Assembly: GCF_958295425.1 (NCBI RefSeq)
Contig: NC_081154.1
Span: 5,801,139-5,865,138 of the forward strand
Reading direction: 5' to 3'
Origin: Solea solea
Lineage: Eukaryota; Chordata; Actinopteri; Pleuronectiformes; Soleidae
Length of the DNA stretch: 64,000 bases
Below the pieces are notes generated by a model. The model saw only the letters and a program-made list of their open reading frames with translations, was not told where the DNA came from and made no database searches. The first letter of the stretch is position 1, and each line of letters opens with the position of its first letter. The position numbers and the translations under genes were made by a program. Shown piece by piece: positions 43,956-55,345 of the stretch.

Positions 43956-45374
43956 TTAAAGCCTTTGAAGACTTGGTTTTGGGGGCATGGCCAGTGTATA
44001 CCATGATATCAATGAAAGGTTGGTAAAGAAGAATTCATGTAGTCTACAGAGACTGACACAGGCTCCTCTTTGTTGCCTTGTTTCCATCTTTAGACACATT
44101 TTTGTATGTATTTGTAACGAAACAGAAAAGACAACTCGTTTTCACCAACCTCGGCTAATGAAGCTCTGCTTATTTTTATTCAAGAGGCAGCATTTATTTA
44201 CATTTCAGCCCTGCGGGTAACTCCCAGCCTCTTAAGCGTCTTGTTATCTCTGTTTGGAGTGTTTGGGCAGCAGTGTGAGAGCTGGACGCTGTATGGCAGT
44301 CTTGTTCCCGCGTGTTTGCTTTTCGTCACTCGAGTGGTGAGAAGATGGATGAGTCTTTCAGGGCTGATAACTCTGGCTTTTGCCACCATTAGCTAGCGGG
44401 CCGGCTAGCGCGCGGTGTGATCCCTCTTCATCTCAAATAGAGTGGAAAATGTAAGACGGTGGAGCTGTCAGGAGCGACCACTTCTGTGTGCCGTCAAACC
44501 ATGATGGACAACCTGGGTCCATACCCAGCAGGCTCCTCACTACCTCTCAGTGTCGGTCGTCTCTCTCTCTCTCTACACACAGACACACACATTAATGTTT
44601 GACTTCCTGTAGTTGTGAGGACACTCTAGCCACTTAGCCTGCACCTTAAATATCTGAAGTGGATGCATAAAACTAACCCTAATCCTAATCCAGCCAAACG
44701 TAAAGTTAAAGGAGAACAATCTAGTACTTTTACCTATAAAATTAAGTATTTTTATTTTTCACTGTCTATTTCCATCAATGACATTTAGGTACAAGACAAA
44801 CTGATGATTAACTAGAGCAGTTTTTGTTGGAATATTCTAAATTAAAATTATAGGGCGATGTTGGTAAACCCATAAAGGCATCAATCACTCTTCACGTAAG
44901 GTTATAATATTTATTTATATTATCACCCCCCAAGCCCCCCCCCCCCCTCAGTTCCCTTTTACTGCAACATTGCAAGTTTGACAAACATTAAAAAAAATCT
45001 ATATTTTCTTTTATTCCATAAATCATTTCACAGCTCTGTGGGTGAGTGACGGCCACAGGGGGGGAGAAAAAAAAGAGGCCATTGAATAACTCCAGTTCAC
45101 AGGCTGAGGTTGCACAGTCAATACCTCCCTCCCTCCCTCGCTCGCTGCCTCACAGCCACAGACAGATCCACCCGTCGAGGAAAGTGTCATGCTGAAAAAC
45201 GGCAGCTGATCATTTAATAACCGACTTTCAGCAAAGTCGAACCACAGAGGAGGAACAGTGATGTGAACATCAATGTGCAACAATAACTGTGGTATAATCC
45301 AACAGGGAGCGGTTTAATGTCTCTTTTCCAGTGTGAGACGGATCAAAGGGCGAACACATTATTACTGTGCTCTG
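43956..45374. other. Unique DNA, no supported gene
   Basis: Degenerate TAACCCTAATCC at about 44675-44695, a C run at 44938-44948 and a poly-A at 44992-44999. GCTAGCGGGCCGGCTAGCGC at 44393 is self-complementary-like. No exon was supported. Confidence 0.4.
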
Positions 45375-45589
45375 TTAAAGCTGCAGTACGTAACTGAGTT
45401 TAGTCTTTGTAAATATACATCTATATACAGTATAGCTGCATCGTTTATGTGAAAATGAGTTCTGTGAAGCAAAACTATCAGACCTGACGGAGAGAGCAGG
45501 TGTTTTTCCCGTCAAAGCAATATCAGATTTTACTAGTATATTAAATGTTGCTAGTGAACCCTCCTAAATGTTACATACTGGAGCTTTAA
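45375..45589 (+). mobile_element. TTAA-flanked MITE
   Basis: TTAA (45375-45378) then AGCTGCAGTACGTAAC; the other end reads GTTACATACTGGAGCT then TTAA (45586-45589). The 16-base terminal inverted repeats match at 14 positions. The 207-base body is noncoding. TTAA flanks suggest a piggyBac-type target, although the repeat termini differ from 28095-28617. Confidence 0.65.
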
Positions 45590-45911
45590 AGATTTAAAAA
45601 ACATTTTTTTGAAAAACAAACATTATTCCATAGACACTTTGATCCAAATTACACATGAAGGGATGAAACAAATGAATCACTCTTTAGCTTCTCTGCCACC
45701 GATTTTAAATTTCTCTGAGCTTCATTCACTGGCTGCAAACTGATATCATCTGAGGTCAGGGTTTTATTTTTCTCTTTTTCTAACCAGAGCAGTTTCCCGG
45801 TGCCATTGTTGTTGATGCTATTTTTAGCCGCGCGGCGAGAAAGGACACACGTGCCACTCATGGAGAAGCATACAGAGCCTCTGTTTGACTCGCCACAGTC
45901 ACAACAGGCCA

Positions 45912-45914
<3 letters not shown>
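45590..45914. other. Unique DNA, nothing recognised
   Basis: No supported frame or repeat. Confidence 0.4.
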
Positions 45915-45945
<31 letters not shown>

Positions 45946-46052
45946 ACAGAGAAGTCACTGTGTGTCCCACTGACACCATTACTACACAGGGCAGCAGGTC
46001 ACCAGCAAACACCAGGGAACCACTTGGGGAAGTCCTGCCTGTGACTGATGCC

Positions 46053-46089
<37 letters not shown>
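45915..46089. repeat. CTG and CA microsatellites
   Basis: A TGC trinucleotide array at 45915-45945 (ten units) and a CA array at 46052-46089 (about 19 units) lie 106 bases apart. The leucine- or serine-rich frames they make are artefacts. Confidence 0.9.
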
Positions 46090-46091
<2 letters not shown>

Positions 46092-47545
46092 GACAGTGAA
46101 GGTGCAACAGATTTTATGCTGACTGCACAAAATGACTGAATTAATGATTTTAGCAACTTCTGGTTTCCGCCCTGGAATTGATCATCAGGTACAAGAGCGT
46201 ATTGCGGTTTCAAAATTTCACGAAACGCTCAGTTTTCCTGAATTAACAAGATTTTTCTTAAATATTGAATAAGTAAAGAAAACTTCAACATAACATAGAT
46301 TCTAAGCCATAAAAACCCTCATTGAACTAAAAACCTACTTGAATAATAACAATAAAAAAGGAATAAAAAAGCTTTTTTGGAACATTTTTATGGCACAACA
46401 AAGGCATTGTTTGTGTTTTGACGACACTAAACTCACAACGTGTTGATCGTGAAAGGTTGAATCTGTATCTTCCCAACTTTTGCAGTGTTTTGAACCCATA
46501 ACAAAACCATATTGGATTGAATTAAACAAGCAGAACATTACATTGAGTTCTCGCAAAGGACATTATTGTTCAAATATCTTGTTAATTCATGAATAAAAGA
46601 GTTGATTTTTTTTTTCTTTTATTGTGTTAATTTACAAAACCAGAGCCAAAATGATTTAAATCTGTTTTAGTCCATGACAATTCTGTTCTCATGCAAGATC
46701 TAAAGGCAGATTACCAGATTACTTGTTAACTGCCCGGGGGTTTAAGGCCTCTGTGACAGTTATTCAGTAGTAATCCCATTAACCATTTGTTTGAAGCATA
46801 ATTTGCCTCTTAAATAATTCGGGCCCTGAGGTGGCTCTTAGATAGGTCTCTGGAGACCATGATACAAACAGGAAATACTTCAGATGGGTGTTCACTTATC
46901 AGAAGCAATGAGCAACATTCAGGCAAAAAATGGAAACTACAGTTGCACTGGCAAATCCACATATCCATTTATCCTTCTTTTCCTGGGTGTGTCAAAACAC
47001 AGGACACTTCATAGACATTGTCTGCCTGTCGCTGGACAATAATCAAACTTTTTTTTTTTTATACAACTTTTTTGACAACGGTGCCTAAAACACCTTTGCA
47101 GCGTACTAGCTAGCGCATGGTAGCGCATCGGCCCTTTACGCTATGATTTGAGGCCGACGCGCAAAATTGAGGATTGTTACGCATAACGGTATTTTGACTG
47201 TAATACTTGCTCACATTTTTACTAGTATCGACATTGAAATTCTTGCTATAGACCGTGCACACATCGGCAGGAATACCATCGACATTTAGCCACAGAACTC
47301 ACAACATCAGTGGCACGTTAACATCCCCCTTCCATAAGTTTACTCCACGAGCGAGCAGAACAAAGGTCCTCCGATGTCAATCACTGCACAGCAACTGCCA
47401 AGCCTATGGAAACCCTCCCCCAGCAGCGTCGCGCTTTCCATTAGATTCCAAGAGCTAATCATGACGTTAGCATACGTTAACCCTATTTGGAAGGCCAGGC
47501 TGCCTAAACGGCCGCTTGCTGAAGTGTATCAATTTCACTGGCGTA
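46090..47545. other. Unique DNA with a CNE-like part
   Basis: The interval 46690-46870, with GGCAGATTACCAGATTACTTG, CAGTAGTAATCCCATTAACC and GCATAATTTGCC, is repeat-free and looks like possible conserved noncoding DNA. A short fish-repeat-like CCATTTATCCTTC stub is at about 46970. Nothing else was recognised. Confidence 0.3.
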
Positions 47546-48062
47546 AAATTTGGCAGATTATACTTCACCTGTTCCTTTGTACTTGTTTGAAATACTTTAA
47601 ATATGCCAGTAACAACCCGTAAAATGCTAATTTGCACTTGTCATGAAGTGAGTGCAGCTCCTACCTTTTCACATAAAGTTTTTATTTTGCCTCAAAATCA
47701 CTTTATTTAATTTATGAAGCTAATATTTGGCAGGTTATACCTCACCTATTCCTTATTACTTGTTTGAAATACTTTAAATATGCCAGTAACAACCCGTAAA
47801 ATGCTAATTTGCACTTGTCATGAAGTGAGTGCAGCTCCTACCTTGTCACATAAAGTTTTTATTTTGCCTCAAAATCACTTGATTTAATTTATGAAGCTAA
47901 TATTTGGCAGGTTATACCTCGCCTATTCCTTATTACTTGTTTGAAATAATTTAAATATGTCAGTAAAACTCGTGAAATGCTCATTTGCACTTGTCATGAA
48001 GTGATTGCAGCTCCTACCTTGTAATGTAAAGTTTTTATTTTGCCTCAAAATCACTTGATTTC
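47546..48062 (+). repeat. 177-bp tandem repeat, 2.9 copies
   Basis: ACTTGTTTGAAATA recurs at 47581, 47758 and 47935, exactly 177 bases apart. Each unit carries TTTGGCAG-TTATAC, AATGCTNATTTGCACTTGTC, GTGANTGCAGCTCCTACC and TTTATTTTGCCTCAAAATCA. Copies 1 and 2 are nearly identical; copy 3 is more diverged. The repeat is AT-rich and noncoding. Confidence 0.95.
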
Positions 48063-48063
48063 A

Positions 48064-48380
48064 TTCCACACGAACCTGCCGTTTGATACATGCATGTGTG
48101 AATGTTTGTAATGTGAAAAGTGAGCGTTTACAGATGGCGCCGGTGAGAGTGAAACGTCCCCCTTTTGGACAAGAAACTGCCTCAGGCACAATCTGAATGT
48201 TTTACAGTTCATGAGATTAGATCCAATCCCATTGATTGAATTTGCAGATCTCGTCGTCTGCTTCAGAACAGCTCAGTGACCGGCGGATCAGACTGTGGGA
48301 GGACTGGTCGGCCTCCAGGTGTGAATGTGAACATGATGTGTGGAAAAAACTCCTGACGTTAAACAGGTACGTTTCGCTGC
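48064..48380 (+). mobile_element. Harbinger-like fragment with an exon-like segment
   Basis: CAGATGGCGCCGGTGAGAGT at 48131 repeats the start of the Myb-type frame in copy B, and the frame then diverges and stops within about 20 codons. Downstream, TTTGCAG at 48246 and AACAG|GTACGT at 48366 bound a 120-base segment open in one frame. Whether this is a spliced exon of the element or chance is unclear. Confidence 0.35.
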
Positions 48381-49554
48381 CATTGCTGTGGTGTTTTTAC
48401 TGCACGAGTGCTAATATTTTCCAGTAACATGGCGACGCTTTTCCAACTGTGCAATTCTGATTTCTTCATTAATAATTCTGTGGAGTTTGTGCAGTAATCC
48501 CGGAGTATTATATTTAATATCCCTTCCCCCCTCATTCCCCCCCATCCGGATACAGACAATCATGCTAATAGCGACATGATTAATAAGCTATATTCCCTGT
48601 ATGGGGAGGTGTTTCTGTGAAAAGGCCTTAAAACGTTACAACCCAACTCTTTTTTAGTAGCTTACACCAATTTTCCAGCCGTGTCTGCAGTCTAGAAATG
48701 TTCCTCCGACTCTCATGCACACCTCTAAAAGAGTGGCTGTGCCGTAAAAGTGTCCCCTTATCTTTCCTGTGCGTGTAAATCTTGGCTTGTCTAATCCAAA
48801 CCACTATAACCCAAACAGTGAAAGGCTGTGGTGAGACAGAAAGGATGGGAAGTGTGTGTGTGTGGTGGGGGGGGGGGGAGAAGAAGGAAAACAAGAGGGA
48901 AGTAAAATCCCATCATAGGCAAAAAAGTAAATCGAGAGAAAACAGAAAAATTAAGTGCACACTTTGCTATTTTATATAAATATCGAGGAACACGTGCCTG
49001 TGCAGAAATGTGCTGCCCTGGACGTGTTTTGCAGGAAAAGGCTCGTTTTTAAGGTTTGACTTTTGCAGTTTTGAGTTTAAGCACCTTCAAGTATGGATTC
49101 AGACTCGCCGCTGCACATTGGCTTCCAGACGCCAGGTCTCCAACTCTGGGTTTTTTTAGTAATAACACATGAGACAAAGCCTGATTCCTAACTGGGCTGT
49201 TGATGTAGCAGTTCTGGGGAAAGTAATGACATGAATTAAGTGTTTGCAAGGTGTTGGATAACAGAGGAATCGCTCATCGTTAAGTGGGAGGTGGAAATGG
49301 ACGCATGAAAGATCCAGCGACTGTGCCTTCCACTCCTGACGATGTTAGTGTTCATAATGAATGGAGATGATGGAGGTGGACGACCATCATGGTCATTGTT
49401 TTACCTCCAATAAGTGTTTGACGAACTTCTCATCAGCTGGAGAACGTTTGGGTGTTACAACAGGAGCGAGAACATTAATTTTTGTTCATGGATTTCCTCT
49501 GAACCCAGTAATGGCACTTGTTCTAGCTCTACTCAGTTGGGTGTCAGTCACGTC
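48381..49554. other. Unique DNA with a G run
   Basis: A G run within TGGTGGGGGGGGGG lies at 48868-48879. The open frame from 49361 is partly made by the adjacent MITE. No gene was supported. Confidence 0.4.
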
Positions 49555-49947
49555 GTTTTCCATTACTATAGTTCCCCCTCAACAGGGGTGGTTCGCCATA
49601 GCAAGGCTGCGTGAAAGTGCCGTTTTATACGCGACACAAACTAGTGATGAGCAAAGCGGTTGTTTTCAGGTGTAACTGAATCATTAGAATCAGTTCATTA
49701 AAAACTGATTCGTGCATGACCGGAGCACAGACTCCACAAGATTTTACACATTTCCTTTGCTAAATGTTGGAGATTAACGCACATTTTCAGGATTTTTTAA
49801 AGTCTTTTTTAACTGATCTAGAGTTCTTTCAACATTGTATCTGTTGACGTCATATTTTAGTATCGGCTCAGCTCGCTTGGAACCTCGCCAGAGCAGGTGC
49901 TAAAAAAAGGACCCGGTACCAGGTACTATCACTAATGGAAAAGTGCC
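49555..49947 (-). mobile_element. Fish MITE with TTTTCCATTA ends, interrupted
   Basis: The low end reads GTTTTCCATTACTATAG; the high end, on the minus strand, reads CACTTTTCCATTAGTGATAG followed by TACCTGGTACC, AGCACCTGCT and GAGGTTCCAAGCGAG. That order belongs to an abundant fish element. Bases 49640-49740 (AGTGATGAGC, TGAATCATTAGAATCAGTTC) look like a second element inserted into it. Confidence 0.6.
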
Positions 49948-49949
49948 CT

Positions 49950-50190
49950 TTCACTACCTCTGCCAAGGAGGTTATGTTTTCATCAGCCTGGGTTTATCTG
50001 TAAGGTTGTCTACATTACATTTGGGTGAGAATCTAGCCACTCATGACAAAACAAGCAATCCCTATCTCCTATGGGCAAAAAACTGTGACAACTCATCACA
50101 TTTGAACAAAATTTGGTATGTGTATGAAGGATCAGACACGCTACAACCATACTAAATTTCATGTGGATCTGATTCAGATAACGGAAGTCC
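49950..50190 (+). mobile_element. Fish CCAAGGAGGTTATG repeat
   Basis: TCTGCCAAGGAGGTTATG, TCAGCCTGGGTTTATCTG, GAACAAAATTTGGTATG and TTTCATGTGGATCTGATTCA follow the order of a widespread fish noncoding repeat. It appears truncated by the LINE insertion at 50195. Confidence 0.6.
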
Positions 50191-50194
50191 AGCT

Positions 50195-50995
50195 TAACAA
50201 ATTTATTTATTTATTTATTTCGGTCATGACATTTAGATCACTCATCACATAACATTGCAGTTCACACAATATACATAACCGAAAGGGAAAGCGGGAGAAG
50301 CAAAGCTTAACTAGTCCCGCCCCATTATCATCATACATTTCATTTCTTTTTTTTTTTTATTTTGCTTATTTTTTTTTTTTTTTTTTTTTAATGACATTTT
50401 GACAAAGAAAACATGTTTCAGCATCCGGTAGCACTCAGAGATATAGTCTAGCTCTAGACAGTCAACTCAGACTCCATGTGTGTATGTACATGTGTCCATG
50501 GTGTTCCATCGCGGCGCTGCACCGTTTCCCCCAGTGTCTACAAATTTCTGTCTCTGACCTTTGTCATACTTTCTTTCTGTGTCAGTCTGTATCGATTAAT
50601 AGTCATCTCTACATACTTCTTTTTAAATACACTCAGTTTTGCTGATTTTTTCATCTCCTCATCCAGATTGTTCCACTGTCTGACCCCCGTGACCGATACA
50701 GTAAAGGATTTTAATGTAGTTCTTACCCTTCTCTGCCTAAACCTCATGTTCCCTCTTAGATTGTGTCCCTCCCCTCTGTTCAGGAATAATGTCTGTAGAT
50801 TGTGAGGGAGGTTTTTGTTGGCAGCCCTATAAATCATCTGTACTGTGCGGTATTTTATTAAGTCATAGAATTTGAGTATTTTTGATTTGGTAAATAGTTG
50901 ATTTGTATGTTCTCTGTAACTGGCATGATGTAGGATTCTCAAGGCTCTTTTTTGGAGTATAAACAGGGGATAAGTAGTGGTTTTGTAATTCAGAT
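50195..50995 (-). mobile_element. 5'-truncated L2/CR1-like LINE
   Basis: On the minus strand the last reverse-transcriptase-associated residues are readable: YPLFILQKRALRILHHASY, then REHTNQLF, LPHNLQTLF and an RGNMRFR/RTTLKSF/GVRQWNNL series, ending with the stop after residue L at 50538. This is the conserved C-terminal domain after the polymerase of L2/CR1-type non-LTR elements. The 3' UTR carries a poly-A (50370-50391), GGGGCGGGACTAG and a final TGACCGAAATAAATAAATAA. Sequence homology stops near 50995, so the copy is heavily 5'-truncated and dead. GATTCAGAT occurs on both sides and may be a target duplication. Confidence 0.8.
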
Positions 50996-52340
50996 TCAGA
51001 TGTGTATCAGCAACATCTTAACAGATCAGGATGAATTTGTTCTTGTTTTACGTGAGATGGTAATAGCTATACGCATGTGATCTAGAAAGTTCTTCTGGAG
51101 CCAGTGTTGAAGCCTTGGTGGAGGTCTGAACTCTCTGAGGGCTCTTGTTGTCCATGTTTTTTTTGTTATCATTGCATGACTTCCACTTCTGTGGTAGTTC
51201 ATACATCAGTGCAGCAGATGCAGCTCATTTGCGGCGTACAGAGTTGATGAGAAACAATTGGGTATTGCAGGTCAGCTACACGTTTGTCTGTAGCTAAGGT
51301 ACAGTTGGATCACTATAAGGAACTGTGAGAAACAGTTACCTCTGGACTTATAATTTTGAACCACTACACTGGTCATCATGAAGGACCATCTTCTGGTATT
51401 GTACATTTTGTTCTTTATTTCTGGATATGGCAGCTTCCTGTGTGCCTGGAAATAAATCCCACAGAACGCAAACTTGGATGCTATGGAGAAACCACTTCCT
51501 TCTTCTGACATTAAAGGATTTTGTTACAAACAATGTTAAAAAAAATTGCTGCTGCTGCTGCTGCTGTCCGACACTTTCAGGATCACACAAATAAAATATG
51601 ATCGGTCTCCACTGCCCGGCACTCATTACGTGTGTGAGTGAGTGTGTGTTGCCATACTGAGGACATGAAGCAGAGTCTTTTGCGAGAGACTGGGGGGAAT
51701 GCAGTGATGACAAGGTACTGCATGTGACGTTCAAAAAGGGTAAAAAGGCCACCGTCCCAAATTTGTTTTCCACTCAATTCCAGAGGTACGGCCAGGTTTA
51801 ATCCAGACTGAGGTATTTAACTCTAGTTTTTGGTACAGGTTTATTAATTATGTCCGAATAAAGCCAAGGAGTTGATTGAACAAGTCATAGCAGCTTGATG
51901 AGCCTCACTTAGAGTCAGCCTGGTCCAACGTTACATACAAATGCTGAACCCCGATACTGATCCTGCCTTGAAATTAGACTTATTAACTCAGAAGTTTTCA
52001 AACTTGACAAGGCATTTGGGAAACTTATCCCAAGACAAATAAAACAATTCCCCGAATTGAAAACTAAAATTACAATATTTTTAAATCGACTTCCACGGGC
52101 TCACGAACATCACAACTCCTTTCCCTTTTCCGATGTCACGGCGATGACACGATGTTCAAATGTACTGAAGCACGGTAACCATGAGCATTTCAAACGCATC
52201 ATTATGTACTTTGCACCCATACACACTTAACTCTTTCTCAAATCTCTCCGTTCCCATGCTGTTCCATTCTTTTATCTCCTAAATGTTTCCCCCCTTCACT
52301 TGCCTGTTTTTTTTTTTCCACCTCTTCATACTCACGCGCA
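50996..52340. other. Unique DNA with a CTG array
   Basis: A CTG/GCT array lies at 51546-51566. Minus-strand frames at 51272-51777 are short and lack domains. No gene was supported. Confidence 0.4.
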
Positions 52341-52975
52341 TATTTTTCCAGAGCCAAGCGTAGGGCAGGGAAGCCCTTGGCAGGGAACGTGGCGTGTGTG
52401 GACGCTAACAGCCTTTGACAGGCCACATGATAGCAATTGCCTTCTCAAGAGAGGGATGCTCAGCGCTCAGCTGTGCACACGACGGCTGAGAGGTTTCACT
52501 CATCGCGTCTCACCATCTGTGCCGCTGCTACTGCCGCTGATTTTCATTGACGTTAATTCGCCAAATTGCAAAGTGTGCATTCCTTTAAGACTCGTTTCTC
52601 TTCCCAACAAAGCGCTGAAAAGCACATTAGTGTTACGAGGAAGATTAAGACCGCTTACAGCCATGTTAATTAATTGTATAGCCAGTTTTCTTGAGGGCAA
52701 AGATAACTATGTGCAGTTTTCCAACAAATATGCAGCTTCTTTCTCAACATTTTGTTCCCTCCTGAAATGCCGAGGAGCAACAGCTGACACAGCAGTAATA
52801 GTCCCCTGCGATTCACCTGTTGTGGAACTCCATACGTCGTGTTGCCTAAAGTTAGTCAAGTTATGCTTTGCGGTAAGTGGTTTGTTTCTACTAGCTACTG
52901 ATAAAACAACGTGGCAACAAGATAGTGGAACTCAAACCTGCTCCAAGACTCCTGCTCCAATGTTTTACTGTTAAT
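52341..52975 (+). other. Longest open frame; splice-like ends; CNE-like
   Basis: The frame is open from ATG 52300 to TAA 52974 (224 codons). A pyrimidine-rich acceptor (TATTTTTCCAG) ends at 52351 and a consensus donor (GCG|GTAAGT) starts at 52873, so a 521-base open exon can be drawn. The predicted residues are C-, L- and R-rich with no recognised domain. The DNA itself has TTAATTAATTG and other conserved-noncoding-like words, so regulatory DNA is at least as likely as an exon. Confidence 0.22.
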
Positions 52976-53529
52976 CAGGCATGACAGGCCAGGTCTTTAT
53001 TTTCATCAACTCTCTATTTTTCCCTTTCGAATCATCAGGTGTTTTACGTTATTCTTGGAGAGCGGCTAAGATGCAAGCATCTCGTTCGCCGTTCCAGATA
53101 AAACAAAGACGTTGGCCGGCTCCCTCTTCTTCCTCCTCCTCGCTCTCACTTTCTAAAAAGCTGGACTCCCTCCATCACTGATTGTATTGTCTACAGCTGA
53201 TCCTCTCCTCCTCCTCTCGTTCCCGCTATTTCATCTGTTGGCACTCAGTTCACTGCATGAGGTCGTGGTCTGGGAAGCCTCAGGTTGTTGTAATGACACT
53301 GTTTTCACTAAACTGTCCTCTCATGGCAGACACGGCCCATATCGGGTTTCATACCGTGGTCTATTATGCTGGTGATTCATCAGAGTTTCTGTGACTCCTT
53401 AGTTTTTTCCCCCACTGTTCATTGCTGCAACATCTGGTGAACCTGTGGCCAGAGAACATTGGACGCCACCTCTGGAACGTGCATGCCCTTAAACTCAGAT
53501 CATCATTAGAAAGGAAGATTACCAGTAAA
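52976..53529. other. Unique DNA, nothing recognised
   Basis: Short overlapping frames at 52981-53394 show no coding character. Confidence 0.4.
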
Positions 53530-53700
53530 CGGTAAGCGCTCTGTATTCGTATATACCGCTTTCTTCTTCTCCTCGATGACCACTAAAAGCTCTTTTCCCT
53601 ACAGTTCTTACAGTATTCACATATTAATTCATTCATTCAGATTCATTCTACTGGCACGGCCACCGGGAGCAATTTAGGCTGAGTGTCTTGTCTTGCCTTG
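53530..53700 (+). mobile_element. Fish tRNA-like-tailed repeat, 5' part
   Basis: GTAAGCGCTCTGTATTCGTA, CCTCGATGACCACTAAAAGC, CTACAGTTCTTACAGTATTC, CATTCATTCAGATTCATTC and GGAGCAATTTAGGCTGAGTG follow the order of the same family as 10125-10262. Confidence 0.65.
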
Positions 53701-53989
53701 CTGCGTCTCCCCACAAAATCAGTATGTTTTGTTTCTGATTTATCGCTGACAGAAAACGTTAAATTAGTTTTGTCTACACAGACAGAGAGATAATCTGCCC
53801 TTCATCTGATGTATTTATAATCTAGTTATGGTCTTCCTGTAGTTGTAGCCTCCACTTTCCTTACAGTCAGTCAGCTGCTAAAATAGTTTGTGTGTTTCTA
53901 TTTATTCAGATTCAGCGTAGACACTAAAACCATTGTGAAAAGTGTCAGTTTTGTGTGTAATTGCTGGTAGACACCAAAAACTCAAAGAT

Positions 53990-54335
53990 AGGGTCTTAGG
54001 CACCTCTCACATGAACAGTATGAACAATCTGATCTTTTTAAAAAGGGGCACCAGAAACCAAACCATGTCAGAATGCAGCAGTGACGCACAAGCCAGTCGC
54101 CCACTTTGAAACACGTGTAGGGGCTGGGGATCAAACCCCTATCCTTTTGGTTGAGAAATTACCAAAATACCCATCATTGCATTTAATCTTCCAAGAATTA
54201 GGAGGAGTGGGCATCCACTGAGCAATGGGGGTTGGGTACCTCGGCCCTTTGACCTGGTGGGGACTCAAAGTGGCAACCCTACGGTTACAAGCCAAGTTCC
54301 CTTTCCACCCGGCCATGGCCGCCCATTCTTTTACA
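53990..54335 (+). mobile_element. Two fish repeat tails in tandem
   Basis: GGGCTGGGGATCAAACCCCT near 54121 and CTCGGCCCTTTGACCTGG near 54240, followed by GGCAACCCTACGGTTACAAG and CCAAGTTCCCTTTCCACC, are two variants of the GGGATTGAACC-type 3' tail. They suggest two independent insertions or one recombinant. Confidence 0.65.
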
Positions 54336-55345
54336 TGCTACACAATCCTGCTGTGTGCAAAAATGTGTGCATTTTTGATAATGATGGTCCCATTTAGAGT
54401 CAAATAGGACATTTGTGTGGGTGGACATTGAGTTTCAAAAAAAGATAAGATGGCGCCAGCCAAAAGACTAAACTCACAAGTTATGGTAAGATCAGTGCAC
54501 TACAACTAACAGCACCATTCACTAAAAAAAACAGCCGTTTAGTCTATTCATGAGAAAATGAAAAATCTGTTTCATCCTCTTCAGGGATATTCAACGGTCA
54601 ACAAAGAAAAATCTTACAGCTCACGCTCTGTAAGATCCCACATGTAGAAAAAAAATCTCCTCTAACTCACACAGAGCTGCTGCTTCTCTGCTGCCAGCAG
54701 CCGTCACAGTGGCTTAAACCTTCAGCTGATTGGTCCAGCAGTCGCCGCCGCCGCCGCCGCGCGGGAACGTCCGGCGGAGAACAAAGACTTCTCGACATGA
54801 GCGGTGGCCCATGATGCACAGAATTGCGAGAGTTGCTGGTTTGAATCCATGCTGGGAGAGAGACTCCCAAGTTCCTTTAAACTGAATAAACGAGGGCTGA
54901 CAAAATGGAACATCTGCAATTTATCACCGCACGGTTTCCTACCGAAGGACACAATCAAGGACGGAGTCTTTGGGTGGACTTAAACATGTCCTACTCATAA
55001 GTGCGCTTTCACAACGTATTTTCCTACATGTCTGTCATTCGATTCTTCCTCATACAAAAGTCTAAGTACAGTATATTGTAATGTATTATAAATGTCCTTG
55101 TAGAAAGTGAGGCTTATGTTTTTGGCCTCATACTTTTGAGGAATCTGTCATTTTTGTCCGTCTTTATATGCAGTTATAGGTCTCACAGTTTCTGACCTGA
55201 ACTAACTTTACTCTTAGGAATGAGCAAAAAAACAGCAACATTCAGAGATATTTATGATAAATGACAAGTAATTGTCAAAAAGACACATTGATGAATACTG
55301 TGACGTCTAAAATTAGGAGTTAAATCACTCAAACCGGAGAACGCC
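54336..55345. other. Unique DNA, GCC repeat, tRNA-like tail
   Basis: A GCC trinucleotide run (six units) sits at 54743-54760. GAGCGGTGGCCCATGATGC then GCTGGTTTGAATCC (54798-54849) resembles a repeat tail with a B box. AAGATGGCGCCAGCC lies at 54450. No gene was supported. Confidence 0.4.

Noticed and set aside
45885..46213. Poly-leucine and poly-serine frames on both strands
   Set aside because: Made by the CTG and CA microsatellites.
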